DNA from: Tubiluchus corallicola
Taxonomy: Eukaryota; Priapulida; Priapulimorpha; Priapulimorphida; Tubiluchidae
Length of the DNA stretch: 64,000 nt
NCBI GenBank assembly: GCA_030141605.1
Contig: JAQGDQ010000396.1
Location: 124,001 to 188,000 of the forward strand
Direction of reading: 5' to 3'
The notes under the pieces were generated by a model that worked only from the letters and a program-made list of their open reading frames with translations, had not been told where the DNA came from and did no database searches. Positions within the stretch are counted from its first letter, which is position 1; each line of letters starts with the position of its first letter. Below are positions 1 through 11,252 of the stretch, one piece after another. Position numbers and translations under genes: made by a program.

Positions 1-214
1 CCAGTATGACTTCCGTGTTTGTCGTTGTTCGTGTGACTAACTGCTCTTCGAGCGTTCTGCGGGTGTTTATATAGTTTTAGGTAAGTGAACTCTCCATACG
101 TCATTATCAAGATATTTTGGTAGTGCTAAAAGACATGTATAAGTCTGCTAAGTTGACAATGCATGCATGCTGCAAGGTGAAATCCCCAATGCCGTACCGC
201 GTAACTGGAATCCA

Positions 215-625
215 GGTAGTAAAGTCACAGAAAAAGATACAGATAAAAAGTCCCAGGAAATCGAGTCACAGGAAAAAAGTCACGCGAAGAAAGAAATAAT
301 CCTAACCTCAACCATACCCCTAGCCATAACCATAACCCCACCATAACTCTAAGACATTGAACGAAAGTTGATTCTTTTCACATACACCTTATATAAATAG
401 TGTTGGTAATAAGTACAGGTCAGTTGATTAAAAATATTTCCTGTTTTATTACTCTAATTGTTTATGGTTTGATGAAATTGTGACTGACTTGAACAACTGA
501 CTTGAGCTAATCTAATCAGGTAGAACGTGTGCTTTCTTTCCTAGCCAAATTTGTAACTTTTTTCCGGCCACCGTGAATTAATTGTGACTTTTTCCTGTGA
601 CTTTATTACCGGTCATCCGTAACTC
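215..625. repeat. MITE-like inverted repeat enclosing a CATAACC-rich run
   Basis: The left arm (about 215-290) contains AGTAAAGTCACAG and GAGTCACAGGAAAAAAGTCAC. The right arm (about 560-625), read on the minus strand, gives GGTAATAAAGTCACAGGAA followed by AAAGTCACAA, so the arms are imperfect inverted copies. Between them (301-350) lies a degenerate telomere-like stretch with CCTAACC, CCATAACC and CCATAAC words. No coding potential is seen. It is probably a non-autonomous DNA element or foldback repeat; exact ends and target duplication were not resolved. Confidence 0.5.
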
Positions 626-891
626 TAACTCCCAACTGCATTTTTATTCTCTCATCATCTGCCTCCCTTTCTCTTGTTTTGCCCTCGTTTCTTTCTCTTC
701 TTAATTAATTCTAATCCCCTCCACATCTCTCTTTCTCTCTCTCTTTTCCCATTTCTCCCTTATCCCTCTTTCATTTTCTTTTCATGTTTATTCCTTTTCT
801 TTCCCCAATTTATTGTTCGATTTTGTTCTATTTCGCTCTCCTCCCTTCTTTCATTCCCCCTTCGGTTTTCGTTCATTATCTTTGGCCTCAT

Positions 892-1023
<132 letters not shown>

Positions 1024-1611
1024 GTTTTCAGCGACACGTATCTGCAGTGCCAGGTTCAAGATAACTGACCACTGACCTTGACTACCCACTCCAAGGTCAC
1101 AGCGCGCACAATCTACAATCTACTGTTTTGCGTAAATTTGGTCGTTCAGCCCTTATTTTTTATTACACTTACAAATGACGTCATATAGAGACTCCAAAAT
1201 AAACAATGACTTTAAATTGGGACTGGGTTCACAAACTGAGTGTCACTGTGTGACATAAATAGCAGAGGGTATAGAAAAGCATTTTGTGAGCGCTGGCACC
1301 TGATCAATACCACTGCATTCCAGATGGTGAATGTGTATTTTTAGGTAAAATAAATAAAAGCTTGATAAGTAGTTGCAGTAAATCTAATTTCAGGACGGCA
1401 CATGCGTTTTCGTTGGTCTACAATGTTTATAAAGCTCAGTCGCAAGATAACGTTCAATTACATTCAAACACAAATACATCAATATAGAATACTGATTATT
1501 ATTATGTAGTGTTAATAATTGTATTGACAGTCTTATGTAATATTATAAATATTACATGTAATCAAAATGTCAGACCTGAATCTGCTCGCGTTATCAACTA
1601 TCAGTATAAAC

Positions 1612-2099
1612 CATGGGTTCCCAACCTTGGAGTCGCCAAGCACTTTCCATGGGGTCGCGGGCTAGTCCAAAAACTGTTTTTAAAAATGTTGTTTTCATGA
1701 AAAGTATGTAAACAGGTCTTGTTTCCTCAGTCTCTCATTACGTCGCTTTGTTCTGGAAAGTGAAACCCGCTCCAAATACGCCATACCAGTGCTTGATTTT
1801 CCGGGAAATGAAAATGCGCGTTGTTCCATGCTTCACTTGTGTACAGCATACATCGCCCGCTATTCATTTACCTTTGATACCTATTGCTTGTTGCATTTCT
1901 GGTCGCTAAGAAACAGGTGCAACCATCACTGGAAACAACTCGTTGTTTGTTGACTAGTAAGTTAAAATTAATAAATGCGAACGATAATAATGTTTAATAG
2001 TATAATAAATAATAATGATTATGTTCTTCGTGGGGTCGCGATGTGATGCAAGGTGTTTCTAGAAAGGGGTCGCCGTTAACAAAAGGTTGGGAACCACTG
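1612..2099. mobile_element. hAT-type non-autonomous transposon (MITE), 488 bp
   Basis: The left end reads CATGGGTTCCCAACCTT. The right end on the minus strand reads CAGTGGTTCCCAACCTT, so the 17-bp termini differ at two positions. The element is flanked by a perfect 8-bp direct repeat GTATAAAC (1604-1611 and 2100-2107). An 8-bp duplication and CAGTGGTTCCCAACC-like ends are hallmarks of the hAT superfamily. Both ends continue into GTCGC/GGGGTCGC-containing subterminal sequence. No transposase ORF is present, so it would have depended on a related autonomous element. Confidence 0.87.
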
Positions 2100-2107
2100 G
2101 TATAAAC

Positions 2108-3580
2108 TATGAAGACACTAATTATTAGTGACTAATATTTGCAATTAAATGTTGTTTCACGAGACAGATATCTAGAAATTGGAATTATCATAGATATGAA
2201 TCCTATGTGCTACAAATGTTTAGATTGGAGTAGATAATATTATAACTTTTCTGTGATCAAATGATGATTTACCATGATGGTGCAGATATAGAGCTACATT
2301 TAACCTATGATTAATTTTAAGTATAAACTGTGGCATTTTTGTTAGTGGTTGGCGATAATTATACTTCACGCGCCTAATCACTATACCTACTAATTTATCA
2401 CATTAACTTTGAACTTATTTTATGCTTTGTAGAATAATCCGTTCATAATTAAACGATTACTGTATTTTTGGCGAGTCAGTTAGGTTACGATGCTTCCGCA
2501 TCGTGGTTTTTAAAAAATTCCAATTCGTTTCAAAAATTTTAAATTTCTTGGTTTATTTTCTGTATTAACAGTTAGTTTTAAAATTAAAATAGTGTTATAT
2601 AGGCCTATGCTTGTAACGTCAGGCCTATGCTTGCAATGAATTAATTACCAGATTGTATCCTAAAATAACTGATTCGAGCCTGGTTTGGATTAGGCCTATT
2701 ACAAGCCACAGTCTTCGTGGGAGGATGAAATTTTGCATGAAGACACTACGGACCATTTCCCCGACCATAATGGAGCCTGATTCCTGATTTTTAACTTTCT
2801 CAATACGGCAATCGATGTGCCCTTTGAATGGATCACTCCCATTGAAAAATTTAACATTTGCTCTCTGTCGTGACTGAGTGATATTCGAAGTTATCATTCT
2901 TGCTTATCCCGCATTCCAAATGAATGTCGTGTTTCTAGACTATCCGGCTTTCTAGACCAAAAAGAAAGCTTTATAACAAAAGCAATTGTTACGCATAAAA
3001 ATTCGAGCCTCTGATTAGGCAGTCTCATCGTTAAAAATCGTTTGTGAAGCCGTCACTGAAGCGTGTCATTTAAGAGTTTTGCATTTCCCAAAAGTTTTCC
3101 GAAAATGCAAGCTGAATTTCATCGATTTCTCACAAGGCTTTCAACTGTCAAACAAAAAATTATCATAATTAATCACAATAATCACCTTCCAGTTCTCCAT
3201 CCAGGAAAATTTGATATTCTCCCATAACTGCATCAAAGGTCAGGCAGAAGTGATGCCAGTGTCCGTCCATCATTTTTCTTCCCAAACCAGGAAACCCACT
3301 ACGTAATAAAAACTATTATTTACTTATGCTTTGTGTTTTGGTTAAGAAGCTGACTGTTCTGATGACATACAATTCGGATGTGTTCTGCTGATTAGACAAG
3401 TACCTACTCTATTTGCGCAATGCGTTCCTCAGAAGCAGGCCCTGTAGTCCGCCTAAATATGTTGAAGCGGTTTCTACCCTAGATTCAGTTAATTTATGTA
3501 GATATAGAGACTGGTAGCTAGCTCTTTGTGAGGTGGAAACGAAAACGAGTAAAAATTTAGAACAATTTATTTAATCAAAG
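2108..3580. other. Gene-free AT-rich stretch
   Basis: Open frames here are short and give no recognisable protein. A short near-duplicate AGGCCTATGCTTG(T/C)AA occurs twice around 2602-2635. I see no RNA gene or clear transposon end. Confidence 0.5.
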
Positions 3581-3592
3581 ATTGCTGAAGGA

Positions 3593-3952
3593 ATGGAGAA
3601 TATCATGCCTTCAATATTTACTGTGAAAGCCTTGAGTATCTCACAGCCTGCAATTTTGAGAGTATGGTTAGAGCAGAACCTCGAAAACTCTGGGATCGAT
3701 CTTTTCGATCGAACTGAATGGCCTGGAGATTCACTAAGCCTCAACGTCGTCAAACACATTTTGAAAGACGGAATGGATAATAAGATGAACCAAGAACATG
3801 ACACTGATTGGTTTTCAAAGGACAAGTTTATAAGACATCTGCAAGATATGCCGGAGGACCTTCAGCTCGAACCTAATATTGGATTGCGAATAACGACAGC
3901 GCTAGACATTAAAATTAACGTTCTTTTCTCAAAATTTAATGTTCTGTCTTAG
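3593..3952 (+). pseudogene. Decayed Tc1/mariner-type DDE transposase C-terminus
   Basis: A 119-codon frame contains the block DRTEWPGDSLSLNVVKHILK. This resembles the WPGNSPDLNPIE(N/H)xWxxxK signature around the third catalytic acid of Tc1/mariner transposases. The usual P-D in S-P-D-L-N is S-L here and the E of the catalytic triad is not preserved, so the copy looks inactive. The remaining frame (DTDWFSKDKFIRHL) fits the helical tail of these enzymes. The N-terminal DNA-binding part and most of the catalytic domain are absent. A related, more broken copy lies at about 41085-41320. Family assignment is by motif recall only. Confidence 0.55.
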
Positions 3953-3959
3953 GGTTTTG

Positions 3960-5820
3960 TCGGTTTTATCTACTTCTCTCTGTTTCCTTTTTACAGCTAG
4001 AGGCAGTCATTTGCTGATACCCCTTACATCATTTAAAAAGGACCTTGATTATTAGAAATGTAACTGAAAGACAGGTCTGGATGATACTATAGGCTAGAAT
4101 AGGCTGCAGCCTAAGTCCCTCAAGCTTGAAGGCCCTGCTAAACGAAAATAATAAAATAGTGGTATTGCTTAAAGGATATTTTTATTGACAAACAAAAGAT
4201 AGCTATTCTAGTTTATTTAAAGAATTTGCAATAAATTTGCCTTAAGTTCTGTGAATGCCGCTAAAATATATAAAGAGTAAAAATATTCAAGACGAGTGCG
4301 AGTAAGTAGAGGGTGGCTCCGTCTGAGGGGCCATAATTTCATTAGTGTAGGGGTTCCAAAAGGTCGCAATCCGACCCGGCAGAAGGCAGACACGTTGTGA
4401 TGCTACTTTTGAGCCAATCATTGCTTTACATCGCGAGTTTTGGGTTACAGAAACTTTTTAGAGACAAACTTAGCTTGCTTGAAATGTTTTCATTTTTTGT
4501 TCTGCGTGACGGACACACGCTCTTCCCTCGCGACTTTGTTATTAAATGTCTCAGTCTGTAGCATTTTACTGAGTTGTAAAATTTGGGTAAGTTCGGATAG
4601 AAACTTTCAGTGATTGCTCAAGGGATAAGCATGAAAAAACTTATGTTTATAGGACTTCCTGCTGAAATATAATAGTAATATTATAATCGATATGTTCCGG
4701 AGACAGCTGACTTGATATTTGGAAGTATATGTGCACTTCTTCATCCTTCTATAAAATTATGATTTTCCAACTAAATTAAAAGGTTTAGTAAAGATTTGCT
4801 GTTCATAAATAAATGTGTAAATTGACTTGTTATAAGTTTGTCATTTCGTATACAATTATATAATATGCTATATAATAAGTTTCTGACTCACGCGGCCTCA
4901 GCATTGCGAAGTCGTTTGCGGTTAACCATCCCATTTGTATTTCAAAGTTATTTGATCCTCTGAGTGTGCCCAATTGCATTGCTGGAATTACGGGCAGAAG
5001 AGGTCTTAGCCACTGAAAATAATAATTTTTATCCTTATTAGTACAATTGTACTTTATATAGAATTAAATTTCAGAACAAAACAATTTTTAAATCATCTCT
5101 TTTGAGTTTTGTACTTCGTACAAACAGTTTCAATGGATTATTTCGTATTTTGTCCAAGCCAAAGTAAAGAGAAGAGGCTAGACGTGTATGCATCATCCGC
5201 AGAATAGCGAACAGTGACTTATATATAACGCCATACTTACGCAGCAATTTGTAGACTTCTTCAGCTTTCGCTACATATGTAGTGAACATATGTGACAACA
5301 GCAATAGTAGCAGCAGAAACAGTTGATTAAAAAAACAAAATAAAGAAGCAGCTTGTTACCATGCAATGAGTGATTTCAGTGATGTCGTCCGTCCTCATTC
5401 TTGATGTAAACCTTATAAGGTTAACTCGAGGCTTGACTTGCCCCGGGTTCTGGCTTCGTGACGTATGCACAGTCATGAAACCGTCTATTGATCTACAGGG
5501 CACAAAGTCAGCTGAAAAACACAATTGCTACATAAAACAAATACAGACTCTTTTCGTCTAGGTATTGGAAATTTTTGAATAATAATTTATCTTAATTTCA
5601 TTTGTAATTATGTAAATTTTGTATATTATACACGTTTGCCAGATATAAAAAGTATAATAATGACATGGTTTTTGCATAGATGGAAATTAGGAACCTATTA
5701 CTTAAACTACGGAAAATTAAAATGAACCCTGATTTTTGGATTCGCTTTTCATAAACGACGTGGTTAATTTGTCAGACAAAGGCCCACTTGTAATGCGGTT
5801 ATGATTCTTTTTCGACAATA
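3960..5820. other. Gene-free stretch
   Basis: No supported gene. A minus-strand frame at 5071-5304 (77 codons) has normal amino-acid composition but no motif I recognise. The segment at 4085-4140 (TAGGCTAGAATAGGCTGCAGCC) resembles 6540-6590 (TAGGCTAACTAGGCTATAGCC), which suggests two copies of one repeat end. Confidence 0.4.
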
Positions 5821-6165
5821 TAACCAATGCTGTTATATTAATAAAACAAAAATTCTCTCTTTGCGAAATTAAAACTTAGTTTTGTACTGAATTTCGTTAA
5901 CTGCTTTTCTTTAAACAAAAAAGAAGTAATTGAGCAGTTAAAATTTAAAGTCAGTTCCGCGAGGATCAATCGGATGAGGATACCCTCACGAAAATTAACA
6001 AATTTCTCCGTGAGGATTGTTACTAACGGAAACAGAATTCCTCGCAGGAAAATTCTTCACAAGGCATTTGTGTGAAATGCGCCGTAGAAAGCAATGTGTT
6101 ATCGTAAAGGAATGTCGCAAGAAATTTTTCCTCGTAGAATTTTGCCGCGTGTTCTCACTGTGAAA
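5820..6165 (+). repeat. Dispersed repeat, copy 1 (GAGGAATT-rich family)
   Basis: This segment shares blocks with the reverse complement of about 52320-52690. Examples are AGAAGTAATTGAGCAGTTAAA here against CTTTAACTGC-type words and AGAAGTAATTAAGCAGTTAAA there, plus TTAATAAAACAAAAA in both. It is rich in CCTCGC/GAGGAATT words that recur in both orientations. It is probably an old non-autonomous element; the ends were not defined. Confidence 0.45.
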
Positions 6166-7024
6166 TGGCCTAAGAATGCTACATAGACCACTATATTGGT
6201 TATTAATCTTTTAATCGAAAGTCACCATCTATTAGATGCCATGCTTGATTTAACGCCTCTAAGTAGTTACTTTTTAAAAAATTGTGATTTGGTTGAAACT
6301 TGTAGCAAAACTGCCGAAAGTTCAGACACATGATCAGAGTAAGTTTCACTTAAGTTGCCTATCAGTAGGCGATAGGGGGTTAATAAATTTAGACTTTGTT
6401 ACCAGCATAAGTTTCCACTTTTTTTTCATAGTCGAACATATTTTGCACATTATGCAAGTATCGTAAGTCACAAATGATTACTGCGTGACAGGTCACTAAG
6501 CCTACTGTAAATTACATACGCGCAGGGGAGTATTAACCAATAGGCTAACTAGGCTATAGCCTAGAACGCCAAAGTTTGAGGGACGTCACATTTTAGAAAA
6601 AAATGTTATTCTCCCCGGAAAATGTGTATGTACTTTCATATTCATGTAAAGGGCGCATTTTAATCTATTTTAATCCAATCTAATTGTTTAATCTATTCAT
6701 TACATAAAAAACCATAAATTCACAATAGAGATAGGCGGGACAGAAGTATCAGTCTAGGGCGTCGTAAAGTCTTGATACGCTTTTGGTGTTCTTAAACTTG
6801 CGAAATGTCTTCATTTTGGCAGGCTCTGTCGACTAAGAAGTTTTTCGTCAAGTTGTAGTTAAATAAAATTATAGCCACACACTTACGCTCATAGTCTTCA
6901 GCATAACTTATTCCTTGGCATCCGACTAGAATGAAAACCTGTAAAAAGAACTTTCCTTCACTTGATGGTAGTTAGTTAAATTTCAGTATATACAAAATCT
7001 GAAAATATGAAATGTGAAAATGTT

Positions 7025-7094
7025 GGGATACAGCCTGGGTTTGAACCACGGACCTTTGCTTGCAAAGCAGACGCCTTAGACCACTGTATTTCCC
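7025..7094 (-). repeat. tRNA-like (Ala-UGC-like) sequence, pseudo-tRNA or SINE head
   Basis: Read on the minus strand, 70 nt begin with GGGAAAT and end with GTATCCC, which can pair at most positions as an acceptor stem. Inside are an A-box-like AGTGGTCTAAGGC, an anticodon arm with loop TTTGCAA (anticodon TGC) and a B-box-like GGTTCAAACCC. The D-arm is abnormal and several stem pairs are mismatched, so a functional tRNA is unlikely. A tRNA-derived SINE or pseudogene is the better reading. Confidence 0.5.
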
Positions 7095-7190
7095 AGTTAT
7101 CAAAGTAGTCCACACTAAAGTGACTCTAACCAATTAGACCAATTTCTTTCTTTATATTATTTTTGAGCTTGAACGTAGGAAGATGCTTAG

Positions 7191-7233
7191 TGCTTAGTGA
7201 TCTAAGGCATCTGCTCTCTGGTTCAAATCCAGG
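7191..7233 (+). repeat. Second, truncated tRNA-like fragment in opposite orientation
   Basis: It carries GTGATCTAAGGCATCTGCT and then GGTTCAAATCCAG, matching the A-box and B-box parts of the element at 7025-7094 on the other strand. The anticodon part is deleted. The two fragments face each other about 100 bp apart. Confidence 0.42.
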
Positions 7234-7239
7234 TTCAAA

Positions 7240-8695
7240 TTCAAATCCATCAAAATTTTTTCACCTTTTCTGTTTTCCAACCTTGGTATCAAAATTTAGT
7301 TAATTGTGGGCTGGGCTTGTACCATCATTAAAATATTCTTAAAATTAAGATTACAATAGTTAACTGAGGTGCAACAAAAGAACGGAGTCAAATTTTAACT
7401 TCATATTAACGAAAGTCGGACAAGGAGGCATACGTACCATATATATATATAGTTTATTGACGAACAACACAACAACATACAACAACATACAATACAATGT
7501 ACATAAAGAATCACACATCATACAAAGCATCCATGAGATGCTTTAATAATATAGATAATATTAGAAGCAAGTGCCCTCAAAGTTGAAATTAGTATGACAG
7601 TGTATTCTAATATCACACAATTACAACAGTATGGCATCACAAAACATTATTTTTTAGCTGGGAATGTTACACGTTTATAGGTACGCTGATTTTTAAATTA
7701 TGGCTGAAAAAAGTTTACATGTCAAAAAAATTAAATGTCTGAATAATGTTAGCTATAGTCATCAACTGAAAAACAGCCACGTTGACGAATAAAGCACTTA
7801 ACACACGACAGCAAAACAATAAAGAATCAACTACTTTACATGATCGTCTTCACCATAGGAAATAAAGCATTGATAAATATTCGTTACTGGAAAAAATGGG
7901 AGTTAAATCCTCTAGATTACGGCATTTGGAATTGTCTTAAAGAGAAAGCGTACAATTTTCGATGCAATGCAACTGAAGGCTAAAAAAAGTTGAGTTGTGG
8001 GACTAAATACCCTTTAAAGAAGTGAAAAATTTTGTTAGTTGTTGCAAGAGATGCCTTCGTCTAATTTGTAGCGAAAATGGTGGAAATATCGAGCATTTAC
8101 TGTAAATTTTAACAATAGTGACAAAATTTTCTCTCTGTATTTATTTTTTGGATTTGCTAATTTAAAGCTTCTGTATCTTGGACACATCTAAGATAATGAC
8201 CTGAGATTTTTCGCTTTTATACAAAAACGTCAGTAACATCAGTTTTGGCATAGTTTTTCGCGGCGTATCATATATATACATATATATGTATATATATGTA
8301 TATATATGCAATTTTTGTTTTAATTTTATTGAAGGATTTGCAGGTAATGTTTTTCTGTCCCTGAGTAATTAAGACGAAGAACTACTTACCAAAAGTAATG
8401 ATTCTAGCAATGTGAAGTTAGCCATTGAATTTTTCTGCGTAAAAATATAGCAAACTGTGCAAAACGCGTGGATAACAGACAAAGTAAATGGACAACTCAC
8501 GACACTGTTCTTTAAAAAAGGTTGTAGCCCATGGCCATCATTAAACTTTGGTGACGTGCACTTGACCTAATGATATGTTTTTGAGGTAACTAGGCTCACA
8601 GGTTTGAGGTTTTAAGGTCGTGCTGCAAAAATTATAATGCTTACCTTTACTGCAAAAAATATCACAAAGTACTTCTGTTATTAGCTTTCTTGAGT
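7240..8695. other. Gene-free stretch with TA-rich short repeats
   Basis: There is no supported gene. It contains a short (AT)n at 7438-7452, imperfect ACAACATAC repeats near 7468-7500, and a TATATACA/TATATGTA tract at about 8272-8310. Confidence 0.5.
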
Positions 8696-8699
8696 GTGA

Positions 8700-8780
8700 C
8701 GCTACTGGTCACAAAGCAACAGCAGCGACGACGACAACAACAACAATGACAATGATAGCGGCAACAACAACACCAACATC
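8700..8780. repeat. Imperfect CAA/CGA trinucleotide repeat
   Basis: Interrupted runs of CAG, CGA and CAA triplets produce a low-complexity Leu/Ser frame on the minus strand. That frame is not evidence of a gene. Confidence 0.7.
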
Positions 8781-8899
8781 CTGCTGTGAAGTTGATTTAT
8801 TTGCCAGACATCTTTTGCACGGAAAGAACAATAGAAAAAATTTATGGCTAAAAGTTTGGTACTAGAAAAATCATTTAGGGATTCTAAACCGTAAAACAA

Positions 8900-8962
8900 T
8901 TTAAAGGACAAGAAAATGGGTACCTGATGTAGATTTCAGAAAAACGCCTTAAAAATTATATT
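8900..8962 (+). repeat. Short dispersed repeat, copy 1
   Basis: The stretch beginning AAAGGACAAGAAAATGGGTA is closely similar to 49690-49750, which begins AAAGGATAAGAAAATGGATA. Similarity continues through ATTTCAGAAAAA to the TTATATTAC word. These are two copies in the same orientation of an unidentified repeat. Confidence 0.55.
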
Positions 8963-8989
8963 ACTTTATAACAATTTTATGCGTATATC

Positions 8990-10330
8990 ATACTCGCGTT
9001 GAAAGGAATTTTTGTTTGTCTTCTGTATCTAGTCTAATCTAGAACCAGGCCAATATTTCTCCTGCTAACTGATGAAAAGTTGAGCATTATTGATAACAGT
9101 TAAGACGGAACTGTAGCTAATTGTCCTGAACGTACCTGCTGCAGGGGTGTGCGAAATAACTTGCACGCTGATTGGGCAGTCAACGAAAATGATTGACATC
9201 ATGTTAGAAGTCAATTGTAGTAATACTGATTTAGGAGACAAAATATGAATATCATTTTGATTGCTATGCTTTATTAGCCCGTCGGGATTGGGAACTTCAT
9301 TGTGAGATGCGACTGGTTTTATCACGCAATTGTTTTTGAATAGTCATTTGTAAGAGTCGTCTAATGCAGGGAAGAAATCAGAACCAAACTCCCACAGTAC
9401 TAAATGCTACGTGCTCCATAAATTGTATAGCTGTCGACTACATTTGCTCAGGCATTGTGTAACAATCTGGCATTACAACTTGGCATTGTGTAATAATAGG
9501 AAATTATTCCGCAAATAGTTGCATAAATTTAACCCAATACTGTTCCTAATACGCACGTAGAATAATCGATCTGATTTTTATATTAATTTCAGTGGATACC
9601 ACATAGATTTAGCAGAACTTTACATTAAACTTCCTTCACAACCAATTTCAATTCTAACAAAACATTAGATGTTATAACATAGATTTAATAAGCAAACAAT
9701 TGAATGCAGCTTATAAGGACGGCTGAGATATACAAAATTATCTTAGCTGAAGATGGCCTAAGCTTACGTACCAGTTTATCATAACATTAGAGTCTAAAAA
9801 TTGAACATTATCAAAAGAACAAGCCAAATAACTTAGAAGCTCCGGGTAATTATGATAACAATTTTCGCAGGTCCGGCTACTGAAATTAATTAATAGCCTC
9901 ATAAACTAGAGAGCGTCTTTAAAATTAAATCATAAAAAGTAACAAAACACGGCAGAGGTTTCCAAGACGGGCGAAGTTTATTTATCATACTTTTACATTA
10001 TTACTCGACAAAAGCTTGTATAAATGTTATTAGAGGCCAAAGTCCCGAGAGTTATTAATTATTACTATTTCATGTAACACTGTTATGATAAGTATTTTTA
10101 ATATTTGTATGAATTGTTATTTTGGTCTGTACGCTCGAACCAAAATACTTCTATGTAAGGGGATTTTATTTGTAGTAAACGCCTCTTAATCTATAAATTA
10201 AATCTGTCTTGTTCATTTGTTTGTGCGTATTTATTGATGCTTCAATAAACAAACACAAACAATAAATTATTATGACATCCTCTCACTTCAATCAAGCGCA
10301 ATAATAATGATTGTTCTTGACACTAGATGT
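8990..10330. other. Gene-free stretch
   Basis: I see no supported gene, tRNA or transposon end. The minus-strand frame at 9065-9325 is an isolated 86-codon frame with no recognised motif. Confidence 0.45.
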
Positions 10331-10339
10331 CACTCGTAA

Positions 10340-10533
10340 AGTTTCGCACGTGTTGTGCAATACTGTCACCGTGATTTGAGGTTAGCGGTTGTTTATCTTT
10401 CTCTAAGGTGGTGCAATACCTCATAATTTTATTTTAAAAGTACGTGCCAGTCAGTCGTACAGTTACCTGGTCGGTTTGATAATCTGGTTAATACTAAGCA
10501 CTGAGCATTTGCCGAATCATCAGTTCGTTACAG
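10340..10533 (+). promoter_or_regulatory. Candidate 5' non-coding first exon of the CHY/CCCH gene
   Basis: A strong donor, CAG|GTAAGATT, follows position 10533. The sequence before it contains no useful ATG. The first coding exon downstream has an acceptor at TTTATAG|TTTCAAG (exon start 12564) and begins with untranslated sequence. The simplest model is a 5' UTR exon ending at 10533 spliced to 12564. The upstream limit is a guess. Confidence 0.35.
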
Positions 10534-10747
10534 GTAAGATTAAGTTATTTAAAATCATTTTTTTCTAATTTGGAAACTAACTTTTGTTCCATCTTCTTGC
10601 AAGTTCTTGGTGAGATTGGCTACAACATAGGCATAACCTGACGAGCGGTGTTGATCAGTGTTTAATATTCGCAAACAAGCATTTTAGTATTTTTTATTTT
10701 TATAAAAATGTTAGGCCTATAATGTACTTAGGCCTAATAGTAGTAAT

Positions 10748-11252
10748 AGTCTTGTTGGGAGCGGAGTAGGACACTAACCGAAGTAGGACGATTGGCGTAC
10801 ATGTGGTGGCTGCCCAAGTGGGACACTAGAGACTGGTCACGAAATTGAGTCGTTAACCGTACTGGCAGCATCCGTTTATCCTTGTTTATTTAATAATAAT
10901 AATTGAAAACGCCAATACACGTTGAATAATTTATTATAAATCGGATAAAATAAAGTAATCTTATTCTGAGCTAGTAGAACTGCTAGTAATAAATTTGGCT
11001 TCGATATTAATGTTTTTGAAGTGAAATAAGCATTTGTAAATAATACATTTGTAAATTGTCAAGGACTACACATCATTATTATAAAGTTTTATTATTAGTT
11101 TTATGTTTTATTATCTCATAATTCTTGCAGAAATTGCCAGTGCCCTACTTGGGCTGCCCAATTGCGACACTGCTTTTCCGCAAATTTAGCACATGTGCTG
11201 TAGTGGAAATGTCCTACTACGGCTAGTGGCGTACTCCGTGCGCTACAGTACT
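10748..11252. mobile_element. MITE-like element with long imperfect terminal inverted repeats (about 0.5 kb)
   Basis: The left end includes CGGAGTAGGACACTAACCG and, further in, GGCTGCCCAAGTGGGACACT. The right end on the minus strand includes CGGAGTACGCCACTAGCCG and GGCAGCCCAAGTAGGGCACT in the same order and at similar spacing. The arms are therefore about 100 bp inverted repeats around an AT-rich core with no ORF. Target duplication is unclear. It lies in the putative first intron of the CHY/CCCH gene. Confidence 0.62.

Noticed and set aside
1-90. Exon ending at TTTTAG|GTAAGTG (position 80)
   Set aside because: The donor is good, but no partner acceptor or coding frame could be linked to it; it may belong to a gene outside the window.
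4345-4420. TAGGGGTTCCAAAAGGTCGC as a hAT left end
   Set aside because: No matching inverted right end or 8-bp duplication was found nearby. It may be a fragment but is not supported.
5071-5304. 77-codon minus-strand frame as a gene
   Set aside because: No motif, no exon borders and no relation to neighbours; probably chance or an unrecognised repeat.
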